13,455 bases of DNA from NCBI GenBank assembly GCA_015654915.1, contig JAATFY010000079.1, forward strand, positions 1 through 13,455. Reading direction: 5' to 3'. Below the pieces are notes generated by a model, which saw only the letters and a list, made by a program, of their open reading frames with translations, did not search any database and was not told the origin of the DNA. This stretch comes from Rhodospirillales bacterium. Lineage in GTDB: Bacteria; Pseudomonadota; Alphaproteobacteria; UBA9219. Positions 1 through 7,149 of the stretch are shown here, piece by piece. Every line of letters starts with the position of its first letter. Position 1 is the stretch's first letter. Made by a program: the position numbers and the translations under genes.

Positions 1-874
1 CGCTGATGACATCAAGGCTTCGCGGCAGAAGCTGACGCCGTCGGAACGCAACCTGCTGACGCAGATTATCCGCTTCTTCACGCAGGCGGACGTCGAAGTG
101 AACAACTGCTACATGAAAAAATATGCGCAGGTATTCCAGCCGACCGAAATCCAGATGATGCTGTCGGCGTTTTCGAACATGGAGACGATCCATATCGCCG
201 CCTATTCGCATCTGCTCGATACCATCGGAATGCCCGAAGTCGAATATTCCGCTTTCCTGCGTTACAAGGAAATGAAGGACAAATACGACTACATGCAGAA
301 TTTCTCGGTCGAAAGCCCGGTCGAAATCGCCCGTACTTTGGCGGTTTTCGGCGGTTTTACCGAGGGCCTGCAACTGTTCGCGTCATTTGCCATGCTGATG
401 AATTTCCCGCGCTTTAATAAAATGAAGGGCATGGGGCAGATCGTCACATGGTCGGCGCGCGACGAGACGCTGCACACGCATTCCATCATCCGCCTGTTCC
501 GCGCCTTCATCGAGGAAAACAAGTTCATCTGGACCGACAGTTTGCAGCGCGAGCTTTACCTCTCCTGCGACACCATCGTCGACCACGAAGACGCGTTTAT
601 CGATCTGTCGTTCGAGCTTGGCGTGATCGAAGGCCTGACCGCCGACGATGTGAAGGCGTACATCCGTTACATCGCCGACCGCCGTTTGACGCAGCTCGGC
701 ATGCAGCCGATCTACCGCGTCGCCAAAAATCCGCTGCCGTGGATGGATGAAATGCTGAACGGCGCCGAGCATGCCAACTTCTTCGAAGCCCGCGCCACGG
801 AATATTCCAAAGCCGCGACCAAGGGCACGTGGGACGAAGCGTTCGCTGTCAAAACCGACGACGCGGCGGAGTAG
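1..874 (+). CDS. nrdB: Class I ribonucleotide reductase, beta (radical) subunit, 5'-truncated
   Basis: The small subunit of ribonucleoside-diphosphate reductase houses the di-metal/tyrosyl radical cofactor and passes the radical to the alpha subunit, which makes deoxynucleotides in the cytoplasm. The frame is open from base 2, so the start lies left of the window; 290 residues are visible against about 320-380 for the family. The whole ligand set can be read: Asp at 89-91, then Glu and His in METIH (Glu codon 182-184), the radical Tyr at 203-205 in AAYSH, Glu at 362-364 in FTEG, and Glu/His in RDETLH (from 461). The Asp-to-Glu spacing of 31 residues equals D84-E115 in E. coli NrdB. The C-terminal tail after WDEAF is short and acidic. 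No nrdA is present, so it would have to lie upstream or elsewhere. The internal GTG at 98 is not the start, because conserved sequence precedes it. It converges with hpnE. Confidence 0.95.
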   Translation, partial: ADDIKASRQKLTPSERNLLTQIIRFFTQADVEVNNCYMKKYAQVFQPTEIQMMLSAFSNMETIHIAAYSHLLDTIGMPEVEYSAFLRYKEMKDKYDYMQNFSVESPVEIARTLAVFGGFTEGLQLFASFAMLMNFPRFNKMKGMGQIVTWSARDETLHTHSIIRLFRAFIEENKFIWTDSLQRELYLSCDTIVDHEDAFIDLSFELGVIEGLTADDVKAYIRYIADRRLTQLGMQPIYRVAKNPLPWMDEMLNGAEHANFFEARATEYSKAATKGTWDEAFAVKTDDAAE

Positions 875-901
875 GATTAAGGCCTTTCTCTTCCTGCGTC
901 A

Positions 902-948
902 TTCCGGAAAATTTGCTGTAGCTTTTGCGGAAGCAAATTTGTCCGGAA
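902..948. terminator. Long hairpin after nrdB, possible bidirectional terminator
   Basis: TTCCGGAAAATTTGCT at 902-917 pairs with AGCAAATTTGTCCGGAA at 932-948, giving 16 base pairs with one bulged base and a 14-base loop. It begins 28 bases past the nrdB stop. It is strong enough to end transcription from either side, but no U-run follows on either strand, so a rho-independent terminator is only one reading. It forms the left half of the repeat block at 897-1034. Confidence 0.4.
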
Positions 949-1010
949 CCTAGTCAGGCGCGCCTCAAATATTTATGTTGAATAACATGTACAATTGAAC
1001 CGCTGACTGG

Positions 1011-1030
1011 ATTCCGGCCTTCGCCGGAAT
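1011..1030. repeat. Perfect 8-bp hairpin with CTTC loop, dispersed-repeat type
   Basis: ATTCCGGC, loop CTTC, GCCGGAAT: a perfect 8-bp stem lying 5 bases from the hpnE stop codon. On the minus strand the loop reads GAAG. It may help end or stabilise the hpn transcript. The same short unit is familiar as an intergenic repeat in proteobacteria. Confidence 0.5.
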
Positions 1031-1034
1031 GACG

Positions 1035-2297
1035 TTATGTGACCCACCGCATCACAACCTGCGCTGCTTTAACGCCGGAACGGATCGCACCTTCGATGGT
1101 CGAGGGCAGCCCCGTCGCGGTCCATTCACCCGCCAAAGCCAGATTGCGCCAGCGGAAATCGTAGGGCAGGGGGCGCAACGCATTCTGTGCGGGTGTCGCC
1201 GCGAAGGTCGCGTATTTTTCCTTGAAAATCTTGTGCGGCGGAATTTTTTCCGGATCGAGGTCGTAAAGTTTCGCCAGATCGCCCCATACCGGCGCGGCCA
1301 GATCGCGCGTCGCGGTCGCATCGTAACGTTCGGCGCAACTGATGGTGACGGACGCGACGCCGTTGCGCACGAACGACCATTCGGCGATGCCGCCGACGAG
1401 CCCCGTAAAACCGGCGGGATTGTTCGGCACCTCGACGCGGAAATGCGCGTTGATGATGGAACGGAAATCGGTCGGGATCGAGACCTCCGGCAATAAATCG
1501 CGCGTCACCCATGCAGGCAGCGCGAGAATAACCCAGTCCGCCGCGCCAATTTCGAGGGTGGTGTCGTTGTTGAACATCAATTCGCGGATATGCGGCCCGT
1601 CGAGTTTCAGCGAACGCAGCCGGTGGCCGTATTTGATCTCGACGCCATGCTGCCGCAAAACATTCAGGCACGGCATGACGAAAGTTTCGGAGAGGCCGAT
1701 CTTGGGGATCAGGGGAATGCAGGCGCGGCCGCCGGCGGCGAAGCTTTGCGCGAAGACGTTCGCCAGCATCTGCGCCGAAGCGATTTCGGGCTCGGTGTTC
1801 AGGACGCCGATCACCATCGGCTCCCAGAAGCGGTGGTAAAGCGTGGTATCGGTTCGCAGCTGGTCGGTGATGGTGGCATCGGGGCCCGCGGTCATGATCT
1901 CGATGATCGACAAATAATCCCTGACCCGCGTCCCCGCCACGCGCCGGTTTTTATCGAACACCCACCATGGCATGTGGCCCATATTCATATGCGCGATCCA
2001 GCGCTCGCCGCTTTCAAGGTCCATGAACGGAAACAGCGGCGCGCCCGGGCCGCCCATGCTCTCAACCGCGTTGGTCAGGAACAGGTAATCATGGATCGCG
2101 ACATTGCCCGACAGCACCAGATGATTGCCGTTATCGATGCGGCAATCGAGGTCACGGTCGAGAAAGGAGCGGCAGCGGCCTCCGGCAAACGGCGCTGCCT
2201 CATAGACCGTAACGCGTTCGCCCGCCAGCGCCAGTTGCAGCGCCGCCGATAATCCGGCCATGCCCGCACCAATGATATGAACCTGCCGTGCGCCCAT
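1035..2297 (-). CDS. hpnE: Hydroxysqualene dehydroxylase HpnE (FAD-dependent)
   Basis: HpnE reduces hydroxysqualene to squalene, the last step of the three-enzyme HpnC/HpnD/HpnE route from farnesyl diphosphate. The product is a 420-residue flavoprotein of the amine-oxidase/phytoene-desaturase superfamily. Residues 6-41 form the FAD-binding beta-alpha-beta unit: GAGMAG at 10-15, Glu33 at the end of strand two, and GGR at 39-41. The C-terminal FAD motif AGEWTATGLPSTIEGAIRSG (389-408) is characteristic of HpnE. The frame is open further upstream to 2507, but those codons lie inside hpnD and match nothing expected. ATG at 2297, 5 bases after the hpnD stop and just before the Rossmann strand, is the sensible start. 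It is the last gene of the hpn block and converges with nrdB. Confidence 0.93.
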   Translation of the reverse strand: MGARQVHIIGAGMAGLSAALQLALAGERVTVYEAAPFAGGRCRSFLDRDLDCRIDNGNHLVLSGNVAIHDYLFLTNAVESMGGPGAPLFPFMDLESGERWIAHMNMGHMPWWVFDKNRRVAGTRVRDYLSIIEIMTAGPDATITDQLRTDTTLYHRFWEPMVIGVLNTEPEIASAQMLANVFAQSFAAGGRACIPLIPKIGLSETFVMPCLNVLRQHGVEIKYGHRLRSLKLDGPHIRELMFNNDTTLEIGAADWVILALPAWVTRDLLPEVSIPTDFRSIINAHFRVEVPNNPAGFTGLVGGIAEWSFVRNGVASVTISCAERYDATATRDLAAPVWGDLAKLYDLDPEKIPPHKIFKEKYATFAATPAQNALRPLPYDFRWRNLALAGEWTATGLPSTIEGAIRSGVKAAQVVMRWVT

Positions 2298-2302
2298 AGC
2301 TT

Positions 2303-3145
2303 TCAACCCACCAGATGCCGCAGCACGAGCCAGATTTTTTTCCATTTCGGCAAAGTGACGCGCGTGGAAATATCGCGCCAGTCGTGCGCCACCAGCTTGT
2401 CGAAAATCGCGCCGTAATAGGCGCGCATGATTTTGGCCGGACGCATGGCCGACGGAATGCATTCCCGCATGGCCAGATCGGATGCCGTGAAATGGAGGCG
2501 GGCCCATGCAGCCAATTCACGGCAGACGGCGGCCAAATTCGGGTCGCGCAACACTTCATTCGGTACGCGTGAAACGACGCCGTGTTTGGCGAGCAATTCT
2601 TCCGGCAGATAAAGCCGCCCGCGCGTCGCATCTTCACTCAGATCGCGCAGGATGTTGGTCAATTGAAACGCGCGGCCGAGATGGTGGGAAACCTCCATCG
2701 CTTTCGGACTGCTATCGCCGAATATCCGCACCGATATCCGTCCCACGGCGCTGGCGACGCGGTCGCAATAAAGATCAAGCGTTTCGGCATTCGGTGCACA
2801 TATCAGCGTCGCCGCATCCATCGCCATGCCGTCGATAATATCTTGGAAATCTTTCTCGATCAGGTCGAAGCGTTGCACCGCAGGCAAAAGAACCGTTGTT
2901 ATGGCATCGCTGGCATTGCCGCGGAATAAATTACCGATACGTTCGCGCCATTGCTGCAATCCGTTCGCGCGTTCCTCGAACGTCGCGCCATCATCAGCAA
3001 TGTCATCAACCTCGCGGCAGAAAGCGTAGAGCCCGTACATCGCCTCGCGCCGTGCTTTGGGTAAAATCGCCATACCGGCATGGAAAGACGAACGCGATTT
3101 AGCAACGCGCCCTTTCACATCCGCTATGGCTTGCTGATAAGTCAT
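2303..3145 (-). CDS. hpnD: Presqualene diphosphate synthase HpnD
   Basis: HpnD joins two farnesyl diphosphates head to head to give presqualene diphosphate, which HpnC then converts to hydroxysqualene. The 280 residues fit the all-helical trans-isoprenyl diphosphate synthase family (squalene/phytoene synthase type, usually about 280 aa). The first Asp-rich Mg2+-binding motif is DDIADD at 47-52, within AFCREVDDIADD. The second is DLSED at 168-172, within NILRDLSEDATRGRLYLP. The start is ATG at 3145, with no strong Shine-Dalgarno upstream. The stop is 5 bases from hpnE, implying translational coupling. A 175-base gap with a large palindrome separates it from hpnC, so it may also have its own regulation. 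Assigned to HpnD rather than HpnC from the motif context and the gene order. Confidence 0.92.
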   Translation of the reverse strand: MTYQQAIADVKGRVAKSRSSFHAGMAILPKARREAMYGLYAFCREVDDIADDGATFEERANGLQQWRERIGNLFRGNASDAITTVLLPAVQRFDLIEKDFQDIIDGMAMDAATLICAPNAETLDLYCDRVASAVGRISVRIFGDSSPKAMEVSHHLGRAFQLTNILRDLSEDATRGRLYLPEELLAKHGVVSRVPNEVLRDPNLAAVCRELAAWARLHFTASDLAMRECIPSAMRPAKIMRAYYGAIFDKLVAHDWRDISTRVTLPKWKKIWLVLRHLVG

Positions 3146-3194
3146 GAGAGTATATCTTGAACGGGTGAAATTTTCTATCGGTTGGAACAGTGGT

Positions 3195-3290
3195 GTTCCC
3201 CTCCCCCTGCGGGAGGGGTTAGGGGAGGGGTATATAAGATAAGGAAGTTATGTACCCCCCTCCTAACCTCCCCCGCAAGGGGGGAGGAAC
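3195..3290. repeat. Large G/C-rich imperfect palindrome between hpnC and hpnD
   Basis: The left arm (about 3195-3233, starting GTTCCCCTCCCCC) and right arm (about 3252-3290, ending GGGGGGAGGAAC) are near-complementary over about 38 bases, with a few mismatches and single-base shifts. They flank an 18-base AT-rich centre. Each arm is itself a small hairpin (CCCCTCCCCC-TGC-GGGAGGGG on the left). The pattern recalls a repeat family scattered between genes in some alphaproteobacterial genomes. Inside the hpn operon it could act as a transcript processing or stability element, an attenuator, or simply an inserted MITE. It contains no coding sequence. Confidence 0.75.
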
Positions 3291-3320
3291 GCGTGCGGCT
3301 CTATCTGAACCGAATATGCT

Positions 3321-4178
3321 CTAAAACCATGCGCGCAGCAGGCCAGTCAGCGCCGCGCCCGCGGCCGGAATTTTACCGAGCTTCACATTGTCGCAAAGCG
3401 GATCACGTTTGCGCAGAAGCGTGACCAAACGTTTGGCCAACACGCAAATAACGGACGTTTCGGATTTCAGCCGCCAGTCCGGCACATGGCGCGGCAAATT
3501 TTCGGCTTCGACCAGCATGGGACCGAGTCTGTCCAGCATCGCCTGCAGCGTCATGCGCAAGCCGTAAGTCGATTTCATGCGCGACAAATCCGCCGTGAAG
3601 CCGCCATTGGCCTCCAGCATATCCTGCGGGATATAAACGCGGTCCAGTTCGCGGTAATCGTCGGCGCAATCTTGAACATGATTGATAACCTGCAACGCCG
3701 AGCAGAGCGCATCATTGGCCGGCCATGCCTTTTCGCCGACGCCGTGCAGCGCCAGCACATGCCGCCCGACGGGAGAGGCCGAGTAACGGCAGTAATCCAT
3801 CAAATCATCCCAGTCGCGGTAACGCAATTGCGTCGCATCGCGCCTGAAGGCAGTCAGAAGGTCGAGGGAATGCTGCGGCGTTATGCGGGTGACCTTCAGG
3901 CTTTCGCGTAAACCCACCGCGCTCGGCACGTCGTTGGCCGTCTCATCACCGAGAACGATAGCAAAACGGGTCAGCCGCCGGATTTTTTCTTCCGGCTCCA
4001 TCAGGGGATGGTCGCTGATATCGTCGGCGGCGCGGGCGAAATTATAAAACGCATGCACATGCGCGCGTAGATCGGGGCGGATCAGAAAGGATCCGACCGG
4101 AAAATTTTCCGTATCGCGGTTCTTGCCGCTGGGCGCTTCGATGGCTGTGGAGACTGTCATAGGGCCTGTGCTTGACAT
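3321..4178 (-). CDS. hpnC: Hydroxysqualene synthase HpnC (squalene synthase family)
   Basis: HpnC converts presqualene diphosphate to hydroxysqualene, between HpnD and HpnE. The product is 285 residues from ATG 4178. Residues 22-56 carry a typical HpnC opening (ENFPVGSFLIRPDLR, then FYNFARAADDISDHP), with the first metal motif DDISD at 52-56. The second metal motif is D170-x-x-DD174 in HVQDCADDYRELDRVYIP, which replaces the HpnD-style DLSED and supports the HpnC call. An ATG at 4160 would give 279 residues and is a possible alternative; neither start has a convincing ribosome-binding site. It lies 45 bases downstream of hpnA and is followed by the 3195-3290 palindrome. Confidence 0.92.
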   Translation of the reverse strand: MSSTGPMTVSTAIEAPSGKNRDTENFPVGSFLIRPDLRAHVHAFYNFARAADDISDHPLMEPEEKIRRLTRFAIVLGDETANDVPSAVGLRESLKVTRITPQHSLDLLTAFRRDATQLRYRDWDDLMDYCRYSASPVGRHVLALHGVGEKAWPANDALCSALQVINHVQDCADDYRELDRVYIPQDMLEANGGFTADLSRMKSTYGLRMTLQAMLDRLGPMLVEAENLPRHVPDWRLKSETSVICVLAKRLVTLLRKRDPLCDNVKLGKIPAAGAALTGLLRAWF

Positions 4179-4223
4179 AAATGCACGTTACTTTGCCAGC
4201 AAAACCCTCTCAAGTCGATGGGA

Positions 4224-5222
4224 TCAGCAGTAATGATATTCCCGAAACCATGCGATGGCATCCGCGATGGCGGCCTGCGCGGGACGGGCTTTGTAGCCAA
4301 GTTCGCGCTCGGCCTTGGCAGCAGAGAAAAACATTTTCTTCTTCGCCATGCGCAGGGCATCGGCGGTAACAAATGGTTCCTTGCCGGTGATGCGCGCGAT
4401 GCCCTGCATCGCGTAGGCAATGGGAAACAGCATCTCTCGCGGTAGTTTGATTGTGGGGGCCTTTCGTCCGGCAATGCCGGCGATGATGGCGAGAATATCA
4501 CCGAGGCCGAGGTTTTCGCCGCCGAGAATATAGCGCTCGCCAATCTTGCCGTGCTCGAATGCGAGCCAATGCCCCATCGCCACATCATCGACATGCGCGA
4601 TATTCAAACCCGTATCGACATAGGCCGGTATCAAGCCTTTCATAGCATCGACAATGATGCGTCCGGTCGGCGTCGGTTTGATATCGCGCGGGCCAATGGG
4701 CGTGGAGGGATTGACGATGACGGCCGGAAGATTGTGGTGGCGGATCAGACGCTGCACTTCCTGCTCGGCGAGAAATTTCGATCTTTTGTAGGTGCCGATC
4801 ATGTCGGCGAAGGTGACCGGCGTATCCTCGTTGGAGGGCGTGCTGTCCTTGTTGATGCCAAGCGTGGCGACGGAACTGGTATAAATAATCCGCTCCACAC
4901 CCGCGCTTGCCGCGGCTTCCATCAGCGCGTGAGTGCCGTCGACATTGATGCGATGCATGGTGGCGGGATCGGGAACCCAGATGCGGTAATCGGCGGCGAC
5001 ATGGAACAGGGCCTGACAGCCTTTCAGCGCCTCGCGGTAGGTTTCCGGCTTGCCGAGGTCGCCTTCGGTAATATCGATGTCCAGTCCTTCGAGATTTCGG
5101 CGATCGTTACGAGGTCGAGACAATGCCCGCAAACGGTGACCTTTGTCCAAAAGGATTCGTGCGACGGCGGCGCCGACAAAACCGGTTGCGCCTGTGATAA
5201 AAGTAAGCGGTTGTGTGCTCAT
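4224..5222 (-). CDS. hpnA: Hopanoid-associated sugar epimerase/dehydrogenase HpnA
   Basis: An extended short-chain dehydrogenase/reductase of the NAD-dependent epimerase family, of the subgroup found with hopanoid genes. Its exact substrate is not settled, so the name rests on family and context. The 332 residues start with the nucleotide-binding strand LTFITGATGFVG (GxxGxxG at 11-17). TSS at 115-117 and YKRSK (Tyr145, Lys149) supply the catalytic Ser/Tyr/Lys. NPSTPIGPRDIKPTPTG and the C-terminal half form the substrate domain. ATG at 5222 was chosen over an in-frame TTG at 5237, because it falls just before the Rossmann strand and has GGAA upstream. It is the first gene of the minus-strand hpn block and is divergent from the pilus operon across a 169-base gap. 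Confidence 0.9.
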   Translation of the reverse strand: MSTQPLTFITGATGFVGAAVARILLDKGHRLRALSRPRNDRRNLEGLDIDITEGDLGKPETYREALKGCQALFHVAADYRIWVPDPATMHRINVDGTHALMEAAASAGVERIIYTSSVATLGINKDSTPSNEDTPVTFADMIGTYKRSKFLAEQEVQRLIRHHNLPAVIVNPSTPIGPRDIKPTPTGRIIVDAMKGLIPAYVDTGLNIAHVDDVAMGHWLAFEHGKIGERYILGGENLGLGDILAIIAGIAGRKAPTIKLPREMLFPIAYAMQGIARITGKEPFVTADALRMAKKKMFFSAAKAERELGYKARPAQAAIADAIAWFREYHYC

Positions 5223-5345
5223 AAGAACGGGTTCCAACGACTTGATTCCAGAAGATAAACTGCACTTATAGCTATTAAACTGGGTTAACGAAATATAAAC
5301 CTGAAACCTCTTAACTATTCGAGGCGTGGATCAGGTTTGCCGGAC

Positions 5346-5368
5346 CGCAAGGCTTTGGCTCCTGTGCG
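5346..5368 (+). other. Hairpin in the 5' leader of the pilus operon
   Basis: CGCAAGG (5346-5352) pairs with CCTGTGCG (5361-5368), giving 7 base pairs with one bulged G around the loop CTTTGGCT. It ends 11 bases before the Shine-Dalgarno of the secretin gene. It may influence translation, or be part of a larger leader structure; the fold was done by eye. Confidence 0.35.
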
Positions 5369-5379
5369 CCCAAGTCTAT

Positions 5380-5385
5380 AAGGAG
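5380..5385 (+). promoter_or_regulatory. Ribosome-binding site that fixes a GTG start
   Basis: AAGGAG is followed by 6 bases and then GTG at 5392. The same frame opens at ATG 5326, but that start has no such site and would put 22 odd residues ahead of the lipoprotein signal. Confidence 0.8.
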
Positions 5386-5391
5386 CATCGG

Positions 5392-7149
5392 GTGAAGCAA
5401 CGGAATAAAACAGAAAAAGCGATCGCTTTGATGCTCATTCTCGGGCTGCTGGGATGCGCCGGTTCGGGTATAACGGACACCAAGCGGACAACCGGCGACA
5501 ATCCCGAAGTGGCCGAGGTACCGGCCGCCGCCGAAACCGTGCGCGGCGAAGACGATCCCCCTGTCGTCACTCTTGAACTCGGCTCTACCTTGCACGAACG
5601 CCGTCTTTCCGAAACGGACGATCTTCCCGGCAACATCATTATCCCGACCACTAATCTGAATGCCGTTCCCATCACAGCGGCGCTTCAGGCTGTGCTTTCG
5701 GGCACTGATGTTTCGCTGTCCTGGAATACCGGTGCGCTTGGCGACCGCCTCGTCACCGTGATGAATCTGAGTGGACCTTTGCCCAAGGTCGTCGAGAAAA
5801 TCTGCGCCGCCGCCAAGGTTTTCTGCGCCTTCCGGCACGGTTCGCTCGAACTGGCGGAGAAAGAAACCTTCATCATCAGCCTCCCTCCTATCGCCAAGGC
5901 GACCGGCAGTTCTTCGGCGGCGTCGGCGACCGGCAACAGCATGGCGGATGCCATTACCCAGCTTGTCGGCAGCAAGGTCCAGATCGACGAACAGGGCGGA
6001 AACATCATTTATATGACCAGCGTAGAAGGCCAGGAACGCGTCAGCCAGTATCTTGAGCAGTTGCGCAACGGCAGGCCGCTGGTTGTCATGCAGCTTTATA
6101 TCTGGGAAGTGACGCTGGACAAGCAAAACTCGGAGGGCATCAACTGGAGCGCCCTGAAACTGGGCCAAATTCCACTCGGCCCGCTTGGGCGTTTGGCGAC
6201 GTCTTCGACGAGTGCCTTCACGTCCATTACCGGCGGCGTCAGTCTTGGGGCAATCACAAGCGGCCATCTTAATACCAACAGTCTTCTTACCTTCCTGTCG
6301 ACCCAGGGACGGGTGCAAACCATCAGCAGTCCGCAGGTTACTTTCGTTTCCGGCTCCGGCGCGCAATTCGTCGCCGGCGGCGAGCAAAGCTACATCAGCA
6401 GCGTCGGGCAGTTGGTGGCGGCCACGAATGTGAGCGGCACTGCGACGCCGACCACAACGGGCGTCGGTACCAACACGGTCAATCTCGACAAGATCAAAAC
6501 CGGCCTCACTGTCAATATCAGCGGCACTTACGAAGGCGGCGTCGTTTTCGCAAATCTCGATCTCGATCTTATCAACCTGGTCAGTGCCAACGCGGCGCCC
6601 GGCGGCAACGGCGTGCAAACGCCGATCACCTCCAACCGCAAAGTCAGCACGATTATCCGCGTGCGCCCCGGCGATAATCTGGTGATGGCGGGCCTTGTGA
6701 CCTCGAACGATACCAATAACCGCGAAGGCATCCCGCTGCCTTTCGACGGGCGCTTGCCGACCTACGGCAACGACAAGCTCGAAAACAACGAGCTTGTCGT
6801 TATGGTCAAGCCGTCGGTGATCCTGTTCTCGGACAAGGCCGAGGTCGCGGAAGCCAAGAAAAAAGAAACCGCAAAACCCTTGCCTGAAGCCGTCTATATC
6901 GATAAGGACGGCAGCAAGACCTTGACCGTTCCGGAAGCCCAGAGCGCCTTCTCTTCGGCCCTCAAGCCGGAGCTTATGGCGACCGTGCCGCCGCCGGCCT
7001 CTGTGCGGAATGTCGCGATTGCGCCAAGCGAGGATGGAGCGCCGGTGGACCGCCGCCTGATGCAGCGCGGTTTCAGCCACGCCTTTGACGATCTTTTGCA
7101 GCCGGCCCCCACACCGCTTGCCGAAGGCAGCAGCGGGACGCGGCCATGA
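5392..7149 (+). CDS. Secretin lipoprotein, type IVb pilus PilN/BfpB-like
   Basis: This would form the outer-membrane ring through which the filament leaves the cell. The 585 residues from GTG begin with a lipoprotein signal: basic N-terminus, hydrophobic stretch and lipobox LLGC with Cys22. Ala after the Cys predicts outer-membrane sorting. Residues ~86-162 look like an N0/STN domain (TTNLNAVPITAALQAVLSG) and ~183-230 like an N1 ring domain. Residues ~230-480 are the secretin core: QTISSPQVTFVSGSGAQFVA, GLTVNISG and RVRPGDNLVMAGLV, ending in ELVVMVKPSVILFSD. The lipid anchor and layout match R64 PilN and BfpB rather than PilQ. About 105 residues follow the core, Lys/Glu-rich and then Pro-rich, of unknown role. 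It is the first gene of the operon and overlaps the next by ATGA. Confidence 0.88.
   Translation: MKQRNKTEKAIALMLILGLLGCAGSGITDTKRTTGDNPEVAEVPAAAETVRGEDDPPVVTLELGSTLHERRLSETDDLPGNIIIPTTNLNAVPITAALQAVLSGTDVSLSWNTGALGDRLVTVMNLSGPLPKVVEKICAAAKVFCAFRHGSLELAEKETFIISLPPIAKATGSSSAASATGNSMADAITQLVGSKVQIDEQGGNIIYMTSVEGQERVSQYLEQLRNGRPLVVMQLYIWEVTLDKQNSEGINWSALKLGQIPLGPLGRLATSSTSAFTSITGGVSLGAITSGHLNTNSLLTFLSTQGRVQTISSPQVTFVSGSGAQFVAGGEQSYISSVGQLVAATNVSGTATPTTTGVGTNTVNLDKIKTGLTVNISGTYEGGVVFANLDLDLINLVSANAAPGGNGVQTPITSNRKVSTIIRVRPGDNLVMAGLVTSNDTNNREGIPLPFDGRLPTYGNDKLENNELVVMVKPSVILFSDKAEVAEAKKKETAKPLPEAVYIDKDGSKTLTVPEAQSAFSSALKPELMATVPPPASVRNVAIAPSEDGAPVDRRLMQRGFSHAFDDLLQPAPTPLAEGSSGTRP

Larger units (their letters stand above)
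897..1034. repeat. MITE-like element of nested inverted repeats between nrdB and hpnE
   Basis: The 161-base gap between the convergent genes is almost filled by one symmetrical block. Its ends are exact 11-base inverted repeats, CGTCATTCCGG at 897-907 and CCGGAATGACG at 1024-1034. Inside them lie a second pair, AGTCAG at about 952 and CTGACT at about 1003, and a small central hairpin, ATGTT/AACAT at 974-987. Each end also carries its own hairpin (902-948 and 1011-1030). The right-end motif resembles a short repeat found dispersed in many proteobacterial genomes. No ORF is seen inside. It could be a non-autonomous mobile element, a REP-like unit or a compound bidirectional terminator; I saw no clear target-site duplication. 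Confidence 0.5.
5223..5391. promoter_or_regulatory. Divergent promoter region for hpnA and the pilus operon
   Basis: This 169-base gap must hold the start signals for hpnA (leftward) and the secretin operon (rightward). It has an AT-rich core at about 5261-5315 (TATAGCTATTAAAC, GAAATATAAACC, CTTAACTATTC), against GC-rich flanks. I could not pick out a convincing -35/-10 pair on either strand. The right third forms the leader of the pilus transcript. Confidence 0.55.

Noticed and set aside
448..750. A 100-codon plus-strand frame inside nrdB
   Set aside because: Out of frame with the fully conserved NrdB metal-site motifs; the product is an Arg/His-rich shadow.
1590..2252. A 220-codon plus-strand open frame inside hpnE
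   Set aside because: Antisense to the conserved FAD protein, with a low-complexity Arg/His/Asp-rich product typical of a shadow frame.
2298..2507. Longer N-terminus of HpnE starting at 2507
   Set aside because: It would overlap hpnD by about 200 bases and adds 70 residues unlike any flavoprotein start. ATG 2297 sits directly before the FAD-binding strand.
3195..3290. CRISPR-like or intrinsic terminator reading of the G/C-rich palindrome
   Set aside because: There are only two inverted arms, no direct repeats or spacers, and no T-run after the stem on either strand.
5326..5391. ATG 5326 as the secretin start
   Set aside because: It lacks a Shine-Dalgarno and would bury the lipoprotein signal 22 residues in. 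GTG 5392 has AAGGAG at ideal spacing and places Cys22 in a proper lipobox.
5311..7080. A 589-codon open frame on the minus strand opposite the secretin gene
   Set aside because: Its product is rich in Arg, His, Gly and Asp with no domain order, and it lies fully antisense to a clear secretin with a ribosome-binding site. It is a by-product of GC-rich codon use.
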